Under the pieces are notes generated by a model. It was not told the DNA's origin and searched no databases. It saw only the letters and a program-made list of their open reading frames with translations. From the NCBI GenBank assembly GCA_003991915.1, contig RQTK01000020.1, positions 493,250 to 557,249 on the forward strand: DNA of 64,000 bases, given 5' to 3'. The stretch comes from Elysia chlorotica (Eukaryota; Mollusca; Gastropoda; Plakobranchidae). This document shows, piece by piece, positions 35,715-49,885 of the stretch. The number at the start of each line of letters is the position of its first letter. The first letter of the stretch is position 1. The position numbers and the translations under genes are program-made.

Positions 35715-36796
35715 TACACATACACTCACATACACTCACATACATACACATACATCTATGAAAATATAAGATAAGATAAAGTTCTACTGATGTCCTTAAT
35801 AACATTTAAAACATAACTTAAGGTGATTTGACACTTTGCCTTCACCCCAACCCCCAGTGGAGAGTACTATTAAAGATCGCTTACTTATTATATCTCTATT
35901 TTCTCTTTTCTTTCTTTTTTTGGCAATGAACAGAGTATATTATGTCTACCAAACCATTATTCAATAATGGGAAGCCAAAGAGATTTTTAGTACCAGAGAG
36001 GTGTTAAAACAGGGAAGAGAGTAATAAAAATCCTTAATATTATTATGATCACTGTCTCAAGAGAGAGTAGCGCACCAAATAATTATATCCAATAAAATGT
36101 GTGGTCTTACTCCCAGGCATCGTAGTGGGGTGTTATGTTTGAAACCTCCAGGGAATCAAGATGAAAACGAAGTACGAAGGATTTCCCTACACCACATCAA
36201 TGTACCTCCAAACGCTGTCTTTGTATGTACTTCCCACAGAAAAAATTAAGAAGGCAGTTTTTTCTGTACTTTTAAGAAAAAAACATTATCCTGTGTTTTG
36301 TAATAAAGGGACAGAAGTAATGTTGTAGTGTGAGAAAAATGCCCATTATGTGACTCAATATTTTATAGTAGAAATATGTATGCGAATGTATAAATTTTTC
36401 AAGATAACTGCAATGGTATAGTATACATTTCAATAGAATCAATAACTGATCGTTGCGCAAACAGCATTTTCTTTCCTGTGCTCAATAGACTATCCCCAGG
36501 CTTTCTAAAGGTCTATGCTTTGCATATTTAATGGCGTTTTTTTCTCTCCAACAAATGCTGCATAGTTCTATAACCCTCCGCTCTCACCCCATTCCTGTCT
36601 CCTATAGTTACAATTTGTATTATTTTTCTGGATTTAAGGCTGACTGTTTGTTATTTGGCATATTTTATTCATGAATTCTGTTTATAATTTTTGAATTTGC
36701 ATAAACCTGTGCATAATTCAGCATAAAACTACGTTTAAAAACAAAAAAACACTGTTATATTTTGTGTGTGAGAACCTAATCTAGTCCATCTTTACC

Positions 36797-36904
<108 letters not shown>

Positions 36905-37590
36905 CCCAAGGCCTATCTGTGCAGACCTCTCTCTTTATCCGCTTTCATCCAATCTTTGCGCTCTGACTGTATCTCTCTCCTATAAGACTCTTTATGTCTT
37001 TGCCTATGTTTCTTTTTCTCTGTCTCGTTCTTCTGTCTCTTTATTTCCCCAATTCCCTGTCTATGAAAAGATCTAGTGCAAAATAAAAATGTATCGTTGT
37101 CTTAATGTCTTTGCACTCTTAAAGCCCACTCGCCTTTTCCTGAAATCTACATTATGTTATGTACTTTCTGTTATTTTTATATACACCGACAAAGATTCTA
37201 CTGTGGGGTGCATTTCTCAAAAGTTTAAAGGACAAAGGCATTTTTTCTCATTATAAATTGACCATGCCTTTTGTAACGAAAAAAGATATTTCCAACTGAG
37301 TATATGCATGTCACTCTGATCTGCTGAATAATAAACACAAGAGAAAGAATTGCACTTATGAGGTTCTTTAAAGAATAGTTCTGTTTACACATCACGGGTA
37401 GTAAGTTCATCATTATCTACACATTGTACAGAAAAAGGCCCAAATGATAGAGTGTTGGTTTGTTTTATTGTTAAATACGGACCATACATAGAACAAGTGA
37501 CAATTTTTACAACAATCCATGTACTTTTACTTGCGTCAATATCCATAATTTGGCACGGCAGTCAGTTTATGTTCCTATTTCGACAGTCAC

Positions 37591-38007
37591 AATAATCTAC
37601 AATTACAATGACACTCCATCTTGGAGTGTACTTTTCCGCTTTGTACAAGTCCTAGATTGTTTTACTTCAAAAAATAAAAGATTCGTGCATGATTGTGCAT
37701 TGTTTCTTTTATAAGAAGCAAATGAGCCATATCACAATAAATTGTAAACTATGATAAAAGCATTAGAATATTTTTTAAAAATTGCTATGATGCAAACAAT
37801 AATCTGCAATTACAATGAAACTCCATCTTGGAGTGTACTTTTCAGCTTTGTACAAGTCCTAGATTGTTTTACTTCAAAAAATAAAAAATTCGTGCATGTG
37901 CATTGTTTCTTTTATAAGAAGCAAATGAGCCAGATCACAATAAATATTGTAGAATGTGATAAAAACATGATTAGAATATTTTTTTAAATTGCTATGATGC
38001 AAACAAT
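37591..38007. repeat. Tandem duplication, about 207-bp period
   Basis: Copy 1 starts at 37591 (aataatctacaattacaatg) and copy 2 at 37798. They differ by scattered substitutions and small indels. Each contains the small palindrome actccatcttggagt. The open frame at 37751-37987 is incidental. Confidence 0.85.
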
Positions 38008-38127
38008 AGTTATCTAGAGTTGAAATTTTGCGTTGCCCATTTTGTCTTTATGATTTAAATTATCACAAGCAGGTTTTTTTAGGCTGAAAATCTATGTGAA
38101 AAGTACCGTAACGGACTTGAAAAGGGA

Positions 38128-38320
38128 GGCGGTGAGCTAGAACGGTGGGTTTCTTTTAGGGGCATGGCCGGTTCGGTCTCATGACTGGACAAATTCATTT
38201 ATCTGATTTCATGCCCTATTGCCTGCTTTTTGTCAGTATAAATATGTGATAGGCTCAGAAACTATGACGCTCCCGCTCTATCTCTGTGTGTCAAGCACGT
38301 ACATTGTCTAAAATAACCCG
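38128..38320 (+). mobile_element. SINE copy, strongly diverged
   Basis: A B-box-like ccggttcggtctcatg is followed by a worn body with gataggctcagaaactatga and tctctgtgtgtcaagcacgt. The order fits the family but identity is low. Confidence 0.4.
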
Positions 38321-38772
38321 CCTGCAACATAGCCTATTTTATTGTTGCTGACTTGGGACGTCAAGAAAACGCCTAAATCTTTACCTTTAATAAAGAGTTA
38401 TGTGTCGATGCAAATAGATAATTGCGTTTATATGAAGACCAGCCGTTCTGCTTGATACCTATAGAGAGGCTTTGCGCTTATTTGTCTCACGTGCAATGAT
38501 GAATCCGGATACCGCGCTCACAAGTAACATATGTACAGACAATGGGATGAGCGCTTGCGGGGCGTGGAGACCCAGGCACATAAACTACCAGAAGCTTGGC
38601 GTCTGTAGAAAATCAAATTAGAGGGTAACAGCCTGTGACTAATAACACACCCCTAACAACCAGCAGAATAGACTCGGGTGGGATTTTTCATATCTTGTCT
38701 TCGCCTCGACCTTCTGCCTTCAATATCGGTTGTCGCCGCATAGGATCTCCCAAGGAGCACAGGAGACTTTGA

Positions 38773-38846
<74 letters not shown>

Positions 38847-39087
38847 NNNNNNNNNNNNNNNNNNNNNNNNNNNNNNNNNNNNNNNNNNNNNNNNNNNNNN
38901 NNNNNNNNNNNNNNNNNNNNNNNNNNNNNNNNNNNNNNNNNNNNNNNNNNNNNNNNNNNNNNNNNNNNNNNNNNNNNNNNNNNNNNNNNNNNNNNNNNNN
39001 NNNNNNNNNNNNNNNNNNNNNNNNNNNNNNNNNNNNNNNNNNNNNNNNNNNNNNNNNNNNNNNNNNNNNNNNNNNNNNNNNNNNNNN
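38847..39087. other. Assembly gap (241 N) between (GA)n and (CAGA)n
   Basis: (GA)n lies at 38777-38842 and (CAGA)n at 39088-39163. The transition from one to the other is hidden in the gap. Confidence 0.98.
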
Positions 39088-39110
39088 CAGACAGACAGAC
39101 AGACAGACAC

Positions 39111-39161
<51 letters not shown>

Positions 39162-39169
39162 GGCAGAAA

Positions 39170-40320
39170 GTGAGAGATGAGAAAGAGAGTTAGAGATGAG
39201 AAAAAAATTGAGAGAAAGAGAAAAACATAGAGAGATAGACTGACAGAGAGTGAGAGAGTGATTGAGAAAGAGAGAGATAAAGAGAGAAAGAGATCCTTTA
39301 ACTCCTAATAGATAGGTGCTTGTCATACGTCAGCTGACTTAGTTGGCTTTTCTATCGATGAACAACCAAGAAATGCCAGGTTCAAACGTCAGCTGGTTCA
39401 TGCGTTTTGGTATAGGATTTAGCACAGGGAAATCTAGGGAATGTAACAAATATTAGAGATAACCTTTATAATTATTTTAAAGTGCTTTGTTGGAATCAAA
39501 AACTTAAGTTTACTATTACGGTGTGCAAAGTTAAAGTCAAGCTATTAAAAGATTTTATCGTTAAAACAGTAAGAACAGTTCCTAAGAGGTTTTAAAGCCA
39601 AAACTTGTTCAAAGGCAAGAATTATTACATTATTATTGCTCTGTCTTCTAAAGGGGGCTAAGTCTTCGATTTATGATTCCATGCGCCAAATCAAATGTTA
39701 AGAAAATCTAGAATATCTTACGTATTATCCTGAACATTAAATCGTTGTAATAGCAGAAAAAAATCTTTCGATGACATTGCACTGTCAGCTAACTAATAAT
39801 AGTTTTTTGTGCAAACGAGTAAACAACCTAATTAGATTGAAAAACAAATGTCACCCCTTTCTTTCTCATTAAATATCAAACTGTGACTCACAACAAGTCG
39901 CCTTGACTAAAAAATGCGTGAAAGGTACATGTATTACAGATGTGAATGAGAGCTAACAAAAATCCACTCTCGCGGTCGCTCACATGACAAAATAATGTGC
40001 AATAACTGGCTAATGTTCCCTTCAGGTGGCAAGCAAAGACCGTTGTTGTAAAATACAAAGGTTCTTAACCTATCTTCAAAGCGTCGATTTAAGCTATTCG
40101 ATAAACGAGTTTATCGAGCGGCAAAATTATGGAATGGCATGTCGGGTGTATCTAAGTCAAAGGAATGAAGCGAGTTATTAAATAGCTGGTGATATTAAGC
40201 GTTAAAAAATTACTATTTATCCACGCAATGTAAACCTGGTGGTCACACGTCAGAACAATATACCATTGCTTTCTCTTTGAATGTGCGGGATATAAATGCC
40301 ATTCATCGTCATTATTATTA

Positions 40321-40372
<52 letters not shown>

Positions 40373-40406
40373 CCTCTGTATGTTACTATTATTCATTTAT
40401 TATTAT

Positions 40407-40449
<43 letters not shown>

Positions 40450-41280
40450 TTGACATTTTATCGGAATTAATTTTGGGGGCATAATTAATCGATCAAAATA
40501 CCACGGTGACATGGTGAACTTGCACGGTTGGTATAGTTCTGCGTTGTGATATAATTGAGTACTCATCATTTTGAGAGCGTTTCGTACCGATCTTGAAGAG
40601 CACTCAACTGAAACCTCCTCTTTATAAACTGATTCAACGCTTACTGTTGGCTCAATGGTAACTTTTTTCTGCAAAGATTGATATGAGTTTTTTACCCAAT
40701 ATTTTCATGAGATTGTCATTGATTTACGTAGTAATGAAAATTTCAGATTTAGAGAGCGTCAAGCTAACCAGTGTATATGTGTTTTGAAAAAAAAAAAAGC
40801 CAATCATTGCGAAATATTTAGGTGACATCATTATGCATGTAAGTCGAATATTTTAGAAGAATTGGAAATTGTAGGTATGTTTTTCTCATTAATAAAAAGA
40901 TTGCGCTTTGTCTGATTAGAACTACTGTAATATGACCAATACAGATTTCTTACAAAATTTAATAAAGAAGATAATATATTTTTGTTTGCAAGAGCTTTTT
41001 ATTGTAATTTTGGAATATGTAAAAAAACAAAACAAATTCCGTTCAGAAATAAGAAATAAACTGAATAACGAAAATGGAAAACAAAAAGTGTAAAAACTAA
41101 ATTCCAAAACGTGAAGAATAATTATGCAACCTGAGATTAAGACGAGATAATATCACTCACAATCCTCGACTTGTAGATGCGCCTGCAGCGAATCGCCTTG
41201 CCACTCAAAAGAAACCACTGCGGCCCTCTAATTATTCAAATGCTTTGCAGTGTTTCCCTGAAATTGCATTTGAAGAATAA
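39170..41280. other. No recognised gene
   Basis: AT-rich with the (ATT)n tract. Within the putative GPCR intron if that gene continues to the right. Confidence 0.5.
40307..40447. repeat. (ATT)n tract in two blocks
   Basis: ATT runs at 40307-40372 and 40400-40445, separated by a short unique piece. Confidence 0.9.
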
Positions 41281-41310
41281 TCTATGCATACATACATACT
41301 AATACAAAAC

Positions 41311-41519
41311 ATGCATACATACATACATACATACATACATACATACATACATACATACATACATACATACATACATACATACATACATACATACATACAT
41401 ACATACATACATACATACATACATACATACATACATACATACATACATACATACATACATACATACATACATACATACATACATACATACATACATACAT
41501 ACATACATACATACATACA
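41311..41519. repeat. (CATA)n microsatellite, about 52 units
   Basis: An uninterrupted tetranucleotide run of about 209 bp. The tetrapeptide-repeat frames over it on both strands are not genes. Confidence 0.97.
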
Positions 41520-42289
41520 GTTAAACACACATACACACACACATATAAATATATTATATATGTGGTCAGAACGAGCGTACGATAAAAGACGTATCCGTCT
41601 GGATAAAGTAGATAACCTAAAACAAATAATGTTCAATGTTATAAATCAGAACCCACAATTTCTTTTACCGGTCTTTTATCTATGAAATGATCACAACTTG
41701 GTCAATATTCTATTTTTGCGCAATTGCTCCTTCTTGGAAATTTACAAAAAAGGGAGAACCAGCAACACCCCCCTCCACCTTTTTCCCGGGGGAAATTATG
41801 AGCTTGATTATTTTTCCCCGGTGGTGGTTTTGAGTGCGACTCACATCTTCTACATCGTCATTTATCGCTGCAACTTTCCCTTACCTTTTTTCAAAAACCG
41901 CATTTTCCCGTAATATTGTGTACCTTATACCTTTCCTCCAAATAATTATTGCTCTGCCCGCGTGTATTATGGGAGATTTTCAATTCATATTTTGATAGCA
42001 CTCTGTCATTCACATAATACCGAATTGGCCCATGAATAAACATAGGAATAAGTGGTGTCAGGGGAGAAAGCGAGCTGTTTCGATTAGCCTGACTTCTGAA
42101 ATATCAAGACAAACTGGAGACGATCTCTAAAGTTGTGGAGTATAGATATGCTAAATAATAAGTTGTTTTTTAACTTGTTTTTTGTTTTTTGTTTTTTTGC
42201 TGTTTGCACTATCTTTTTCCCTTTTTTTAGTCTTGGATATTTAATCAATTTTTAAAAATACACTTCTCCGATTTTGTATCCTACTCGAT

Positions 42290-42415
42290 GGATCGGTGAC
42301 AGTAAAATGGGACCAGCTGAGACAGGCGTTTAGCTCTCACCCGCCCTGTTTCATGGGTAGCACCATATAAAATGCCGAGTCGCGGGGACTCTCCATAACA
42401 GTAGCGTTGACGTTG
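42290..42415 (+). mobile_element. SINE body fragment
   Basis: Words in family order: gaccagctgagacaggcgtt, cgccctgtttcatgggtagc, accatataaaatgccgag and ggggactctccataacagta. The tRNA-like head is missing. Confidence 0.6.
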
Positions 42416-42784
42416 GAAAAAATAATTCCGAAAAGATCCACATAAAATAATCTGTGAAACGTGACTCTTACATTTGTCTGTTTTCATGGGCGTCTTTAAA
42501 CCTTTTGGTTAACATTGACGCCAATGTTTTGTTGGTTTGTATTAGGGATTGTACAAACAGTAGCACAAACTACCGTGCCCGTCCCTAGCAATGTGGCTGT
42601 AATCACTAATGAATGTCCGAGCGCTGGGAAGGAGGAAAAAAGGAGTTTTTCCCTCTTTCTGATTAAATCTTCTCACAAGAAAAAAGATATAATGATTAGC
42701 GGCCTGAGCAAATTATTGCCTGCTTTAGTCAAATTAATTTGAAGGTGCTAAAAGAAACTACAAGAGGCAGGGAGAGGTTATATA

Positions 42785-42902
42785 GAGTATATAGATAGAT
42801 AAAGTGAGAGGGAGAGGGAAGGAGGTACAAGAGAGACAGAGAGATGGCCAGGCTGACGGACAGACAAAAGAACATGACTGAAGAAGGGAGATAAACAGAG
42901 AA

Positions 42903-42954
<52 letters not shown>

Positions 42955-43155
42955 CGCAAGATAGAAAGAAAGAGAGAGAAAGGGATAGGAAAAGGCAGGG
43001 AAGAGAGAGGGGGTAAAAGACAGACAGGTATAGATAGGCAGACAGACAAAGCAACAGAGGGTGACAGAGAAAGAGGAGGGAGAGAGAGTGAGAGAGAGAG
43101 AGAGCGCGCGCGAGTGAGAGAAACGGAGACAGAGAGAGAGGGAGTGAGGAAGGAA
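42785..43155. repeat. GA-rich low-complexity tract
   Basis: Interrupted (GA)n with CAGA and GCGC patches. Confidence 0.9.
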
Positions 43156-43610
43156 TAAGAAAGGACCCGGATGTAATTAGACGTGTCCATTCAATGCATC
43201 AATATTATTTTGTTCCAAAGAGGACATGGATTTGTTCGGATTGTGTTTTTTTCCCAATAGGAGCTGAGATTAAGTAATGGATTACATGATATAACTGGAC
43301 CCAAGATGCTGTATTTGCGTAGCCGCAGCACGATAATGTTCAATTAGTAATGAGGTACCATCGAGTTCTGAGAAGAGGATATAGAATAATCAGTTTATAT
43401 GGTGCCCAATCTTGTCCCTACAACTAAGTAGTAACAGTTTTATGTGTGCAACATCAGTTTCAGGATAATATCCTTTGTCCTTTTTTATACCTTTCTTGCC
43501 TCTTTTTCTTTCTTTGGTAGTTCTTAGATCAGAATCAAACATAGAAATCTTGCACACTTGTAGAAAGATAAAGCAAGAAAGAAAGAGAGGAAGAATTAGA
43601 AAAAGCAGAA

Positions 43611-43611
<1 letters not shown>

Positions 43612-43654
<43 letters not shown>
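43612..43654. repeat. (GA)n microsatellite
   Basis: A pure run of about 20 units. Confidence 0.9.
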
Positions 43655-43656
<2 letters not shown>

Positions 43657-44244
43657 GAGAATGAGAGAAAAACTTTCAGGTGTTTGAAGGCATTTTGAAA
43701 TTACATACTTTTAGGCGTTCAAAGACTAACCTGCTGCTTCAAAAATAAAGACTTCAATAAATTATTTGATTGTAATGTGACACATACTTAAGATGAAATC
43801 AAAGTTGAAATTTCAAAAGATCTCTACCAACTACAGTAACAACGCTTATCTCAGTCGTTTTAATTCTAGACAACTAATTTAAACACCGGAAAAGGTGTGG
43901 AAGGTTTTTAAAAGAGAAGAGATTGATGGAAGAAGAAGAAGCACACATGTGCGTCTAAAGGTTTTGCATTGTGCAGAATGTGTACATCAGTTTTCTCATT
44001 TCTCTTGCTAACGAATCTAGCCTGGTCGAAGAAACGAAATTGTGCAAGAATGAAGCCTTTTAGTCTGACGTCAACGATATTTACTTGCATACGCGGATAA
44101 GAAATTATCTAATATATTAAATAATCCAAGAATAAGGATGCTTTAAATAAAAGTCTCAGTTGAACAAAGACGTTAGCAACAAAAACAAAGATACCGACAT
44201 AAAAATGCATACAATGATAGAATACGAAAACAAACGAGAAGAGA

Positions 44245-44245
<1 letters not shown>

Positions 44246-44307
<62 letters not shown>
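44246..44307. repeat. (GA)n microsatellite
   Basis: A nearly pure run of about 28 units. Confidence 0.95.
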
Positions 44308-44809
44308 CATGGGTGGGAAAAAAGAAATAAAACGAGCATAATATTTGTAAAATTGAGATAATTATTGAAACGATAAGCTTGAAAATTAGCGCTGATGTTT
44401 AAACAACCACCCACCCTCAAACACGTTCATCCGCAGCAGTATGTTATCTTTACTCAATAACCTCATCGTCCCAAGTACGATAGCTTTATTTTCTTTTTTG
44501 ACAACTTCACCTGGTGTGAGTTGCCAGCTCCGTATTTTGTTTTGATTTTTCCCGACACCCTACACCTTCTGGTTTTGTACTTTTGGTCTAAGACGTGTTT
44601 TATCTGAGCGAAAGAAGTCTTAGGCCTACACTTACCTGTTTAGGTTTGAGATAATATTAAAATAATAGTGTAGGTGTAGTGGGTTCATTTTGCCTTACAG
44701 CCGATCTTTCCTGTTTTGTTAACTGAGTGAGTGAGATAGTGATTTAGTGACTGTATGATGGAGGGAGATAGTGATGTAGTGAGTGAGTGAGTGAGTGAGT
44801 CAGTGAGTA

Positions 44810-45037
44810 AGTTAGTTTCTTAAAGTCCAATGCCGGGCAGCAAGGCTATGACACGGACGAGTTTTAAAATCATGTCTGATAAATGTACGGAGACTGTTCG
44901 CCGAGACCAGGACTCATGTTTCAACTGCTCACTTTATACTCAACTGCTGCAACTAGTAGGGGACTTTGTCCTATCAAGGGTTTCGAACCAGGCATCTATC
45001 AATTGGAGACTATCGGTCAATCACCTGTGCCAGTCTT
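44810..45037 (-). mobile_element. SINE copy, diverged
   Basis: Tail ttagtttcttaaagtccaat, a worn body, then aactagtaggggactttgtc. On the minus strand it has a B-box-like ggttcgaaaccc (about 44976-44988) and a head ending near gtgccag. Adjacent on the left is a GTGA-type repeat. Confidence 0.55.
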
Positions 45038-45186
45038 AAATGAGTATAAGAACAACAAAACAGTATTAGTAAAAAGAAAAAAAACAACAACAACAAAACA
45101 AATAAAAGCACTCGGAAACTCGTTCTACTTTCCTATTGTTTGCGATCTGTTTCAATAGATCGTCAAACCATAATTATGCTGAGCCT

Positions 45187-45253
<67 letters not shown>

Positions 45254-45255
45254 AA
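45187..45255. repeat. (GA)n microsatellite on the SINE tail side
   Basis: It directly precedes the tail of the SINE at 45261-45517. Confidence 0.95.
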
Positions 45256-45260
45256 AAAAG

Positions 45261-45515
45261 GTAAGTTGAGTTGAATTGGTTATAAAAGTCAAACAACAGC
45301 ACTATAAAAAATATATTGTGGACAGACCCCAAGACAAACGTCTGAAAATTATATGTGCTACCACACACGAGACAGGGAGGGGATACCATGACTCCTGTCT
45401 CAGCCAATCACATTAAACTGAAACCGACCCAACCAGTAGGGAACGAAACAGCCAGGATTCGAACTCGGGACCTTTTGCGTCGGAAGCCGATGTTCTACCC
45501 CTGGACCACCGCGCC

Positions 45516-45517
<2 letters not shown>
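45261..45517 (-). mobile_element. tRNA-derived SINE, the most complete copy
   Basis: Read on the minus strand it starts at 45517 with ggggcgcggtggtccagggg, a tRNA-like head. The A-box (ggtggtccaggggtagaac) is at 45492-45510 and the B-box (gagttcgaatcc) at 45455-45466. A conserved body follows with gggtcggtttcag, ggctgagacaggagtc, ccctgtctcgtgtgtgg, cagacg and gtccacaatat. It ends in a tail around ttgactttataacc. This is the reference for calling the other copies. It is flanked on both sides by (GA)n. Confidence 0.85.
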
Positions 45518-45519
<2 letters not shown>

Positions 45520-45570
<51 letters not shown>

Positions 45571-45589
45571 AGAGAGAAAGGGAAAAAAA

Positions 45590-45669
<80 letters not shown>

Positions 45670-45783
45670 CAGAGAGAGTGAGAGAGAAAGGTGAAAGAAA
45701 AAAAGAGATGTGAGAGAGACAGAGAAAGAGACAGACAGAGAAAAAAAGAGATGTGAGAGAGACAGAGAAAGAGACAGGCAGAC

Positions 45784-45826
<43 letters not shown>

Positions 45827-45840
45827 GAGAGAGAGTAAAA
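45520..45840. repeat. (GA)n-rich tract on the SINE head side
   Basis: Pure GA blocks at 45520-45566, 45592-45662 and 45788-45836 with a short internal duplication (gaaaaaaagagatgtgagag at about 45700 and 45740). Confidence 0.95.
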
Positions 45841-46354
45841 ACGAGAGAGTTCATAATTATTATACTTTTTGTATCTTATCCGATTTAAAGTGAACATTTG
45901 AGAAAAATTGTAATGCGCACCTTTTATCCGCATTTAAAAGTCTACATGCGTTCTTCTTAAATAAGAGCTAATCCAACAAAAGCGCAAAACGTCATTTATA
46001 GAAGTACCGATAGTTTTTCGTCAAAACTCACGGAATTTAGTTGTGAGATAAAAACCTTGCCAGACTTTATTATTTAGAATTTTAGATTGACTTTGTTGCG
46101 TGCTCTATTAATATCACGAGTAATAATCAATACCCATCTGAATCCTTACCTTGATACAAATAGTCCTTTGTCTGTGAAGATTATTTCTTTTCTTCTGATA
46201 CAGAAGGAAGATTTATCTGGAAAATAAAACAGACCTCTTGTTGACGATAATGTCGATTAATGTACAAATTGAGAGACACTTAAGAGTTACAAATAGCAAC
46301 AAACTTCATCGAGAACATCAACACTACTGAACAAAAGTGGACACATGAGTATGA

Positions 46355-46531
46355 GGAAGAAGAAGAAGAAGAAGAAGAAGAAGAAGAAGAAGAAGAAGAA
46401 GAAGAAGAAGAAGAAGAAGAAGAAGAAGAAGAAGAAGAAGAAGAAGAAGAAGAAGAAGAAGAAGAAGAAGAAGAAGAAGAAGAAGAAGAAGAAGAAGAAG
46501 AAGAAGAAGAAGAAGAAGAAGAAGAAGAAGA
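46355..46531. repeat. (GAA)n microsatellite, about 59 units
   Basis: Uninterrupted 177-bp triplet run, homopurine on the plus strand. Confidence 0.97.
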
Positions 46532-46945
46532 GTTTTCTTTTCTTACATACAAAAATTGGCAAAAGGAAAAGGAAAACGAAAACCTCTGTGCTCCTTCGTT
46601 TCCAAAACTCTGTTGATGGATACAGAAAATACAAACAATGTGAGGGTATAAAAGTAACGTTCAAATCTTGATAAAACTAAGACTTGGACAATGAAAGAAA
46701 AATATTTAACTTAGCTGCCATTTTCCTGGAACTGGTTCGTTCTCACAATTATTCCCAGAAGAAAATGCCGTCTTGAAAAATCACGCTACACAGACGTGTT
46801 CGCCAACCTATACAAACAAAACAGTGCTTTAAACTACTAACGAGTTGTTGATTAGAGGGATTTTTGACTGCGTTTATTAACATCCACAGAAATCTAAATA
46901 TAGGCTAGAAAGGCAATTCTCAATATAATATACTTCTATCAACAC

Positions 46946-47080
<135 letters not shown>

Positions 47081-47749
47081 TATGGAAGAGCCATACTATA
47101 CATTAAGAGAACGTCACGACTTTAATACTACGATAAACCTAAGGAAAAACAACTCTTTTTTTAAAGCTTATTTAAAAGCCACTTATAGCTTCTAAAGACG
47201 CTACTTCTTTTAATAACTTATTCTCATTAAAAACGCTGTCCTACATTTCGCGCCTCACCCTTATTTGCATTGATATTCAAATAATAGGTTGAAGAAGTTA
47301 TAAATTCTATGTCCATTTATTATCATGCGTAGGATGAACTAATGGTTTTGGTGCTTTCTTGTCTGTTTCTTGTCTGTTTGTTGCTGGTTGTTTTTCTTTT
47401 TGGATTCGATAGAAAGCTGACTATGTTCTTAAGTTTATTGTGAATATTAAAGTCTGTAAAAGCAAACGGACTACTCCTTTCTATTACGTTTATATTTCTC
47501 CTTCGTATAGTATTCATTATTTACTTTTTTTCTTGTGTTCTCTTTCTTTACCCTTGCTTACTCTTTCTATCTTACTTTCTCTCACTCTCTCTTTTTCTTT
47601 ATTTTATTTCTTTCACTCAATTTCTCTCCATCTATAGCTATATCTAGCTAGTTCTCTCTCCCTCTCTCTCTCTCTCTCTTTCCCTCTCTCTCTCTCTATC
47701 TCTCTATCTGTCTCTCCCTCTCTCCCTCCCTCCCTATCTATGTTTTTAT

Positions 47750-49780
47750 CTCTGCTCACCTTTCATGTAAATCGGGTCATTGTTCCGATATATTAACGTA
47801 TTGCAAAAAGCTATTTCCCATTTCGAAACATATGTTCGGATAAAATTACACAACATTGACCGTGCATGGATACCCTTTTTTGCTCTGATTTCAGTTATTT
47901 TAAACCTTACATTGTAGCTTTCCTTCGTACATTTGACACTTTAAATGGAGGAAAAGAAAACTTTGTAACATACAATGTATTTCCAGGGAATGACTGCATA
48001 AATAAGAATATAATTGCAAAGACTAGCGGCCAGTATATACACTTACGAGTGCGTTCAGAAAAATAATATCACAAAATGTAAACAATAAAATCCATACAAC
48101 AGATTGAAATGTTCAAACACATCTTCTGATAGCATGTAGTTATAAATAGGTATTAGTATTACAGACTGATTTTTCAATTTAACCAAATGATGTCACTGAT
48201 TACTTCAAAGCACATATCTTTTTGAAAACATTAACTATGCTTTTTAAATTTTTTTTAATTGGTTGCAAAAATAAGAAAGTCAAGAAGTTTTAAATTATTT
48301 ATTAATTTAAGAGTTTTCGCGACACGTGGAAATGCTTAATTTAAGACCGCGTTTGACATGTCATAGAAAAACGATCAGGGGCCTATGCCTGAACTGTAAC
48401 AATTTAAAACAATGACAAGTAAGCAGTTAGTAGAAAAGGGTAAACAAAACAATGATAAGTAGATTCTAATATACTTTTATTAAGACAGCTCTTTGAAAAA
48501 CAGAAAAAACGGCAATAATTTGAAGCAAAATATAAGTACATTTTGAACAAAATACCGCGATCTAATTTCTAGATCTACATCTATATTCTCTAGGTCTAGA
48601 TTCGAGTTCAGATTTCAGTCAGAGTAACATGCTAGTAGGGCAGGAGAAGCGAGTTATTATAGTTGAGCACTGCGCATGCGCCTTTTCGATGCGGATTTTA
48701 AAAAGACAAAATCGTATCGAAAATTACGATGCGCATTGATAGTTTGTTAACAAAATTAAAGCCACTGGTCTTAAGAGAGCGTGTCAGTGCTGATCTCACG
48801 TTTCGTGAGGCAGAAAATTTTAGTAAAATATTAAGAAATTATATTGAGCTACGTGATAGTTGGCTCTATAAAACTACATGTATTTGTAAAACCCATTAAC
48901 TTCATTATCATGATTATTGAATTAATACGAAGACGTGTCGATATTCAAGAGCTTCGGATTTCGATTGTCATCATCGGCCGTGCATCCGTCTATCGTTTTA
49001 AATGAACTGTAATTCTCGTGTTAAGTAGTATAATTGTTATTTTAGTGCATCGGATCCTGAGATAAGTCCCATGACTTCCCTCCAATGATATGAATAATAC
49101 GTTTATCAGGTGACTCCTCTCAATGAGTGAATAACCCTTTATTTTATTTTGAGATGCAGCATTTTGAGGCTGTCTATGTCATGGACAGATTCTCTGTGTG
49201 GGGTTCCATTGCATAACGCTAAACTAACACTGATTTTAAAAAAAGCAAACCGTATGGGCCTTTCCCTTCCTGGTTGAATAACAAATCAAATAAAGTCTCA
49301 ATGCAATATCACATTGTTCGTTTTTTGTTGTTGTTCACTTTTAAGTTGATACCGGGCGTTAATATTAATACTACGCATTTTCTGTTCAAAAATAATACAA
49401 CACAATACAATACAATACAATACAATACAATATACTATTAGCTATCTATGTGGCCTATAAGTCTATAAGTTTGAATTAAATTAGAATAATACCACTGTGC
49501 ATCGACGTTTTCAATATTGATTAAAGGTTGCGCCACTCAATCAGCACAAAAAGCCTGATTTCCATACATTATTCATTTTGCATTATGAAAGGGAGTTGAA
49601 TGGGAAAAAAGGCAGATATACTAGATTTGTGAGGGGTACACATTGGTACACTCAAACTGTATGGTGTTGAATGATGTTAACATTCTGAACAGCGTGCCAA
49701 GCTGTCGTAACTTGTTCAGGTCTCAATCGCACCTGCCATCAAAAATATTAAATTGATGTAAAGCTCGAGTTACCTGCAGA
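47750..49780. other. No recognised gene
   Basis: AT-rich; short open frames only. Confidence 0.5.
49396..49432. repeat. (CAATA)n pentanucleotide repeat
   Basis: About 7 units. Confidence 0.85.
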
Positions 49781-49789
49781 CATTGGGTT

Positions 49790-49885
49790 GAATGCACAAA
49801 CATGACGTAGCTCACGTCTTGTCGTAAGCCTTCTTACTCCTATACTGTTACGACGAGACTTAAGCTACGTCTTGTTTGTGCATTC
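49790..49885. mobile_element. Palindromic element, family 2, full copy
   Basis: Inverted arms 49790-49827 and 49848-49885 match at 34 of 38 positions. Both start with gaatgcacaaaca and include acgtagct and gtcgtaa. The spacer is 20 bp. The internal motif gtcgtaagccttctt is shared with the copy near 26025, which ties the two together as one family. Confidence 0.75.

Noticed and set aside
41311-41519. CRISPR-like regular array
   Set aside because: A pure microsatellite with no spacers; the window is eukaryotic.
41232-41685. 134- and 133-codon tetrapeptide-repeat frames
   Set aside because: Direct translations of (CATA)n on both strands.
45400-45933. 177-codon minus-strand frame
   Set aside because: It reads through (GA)n blocks and a SINE head.
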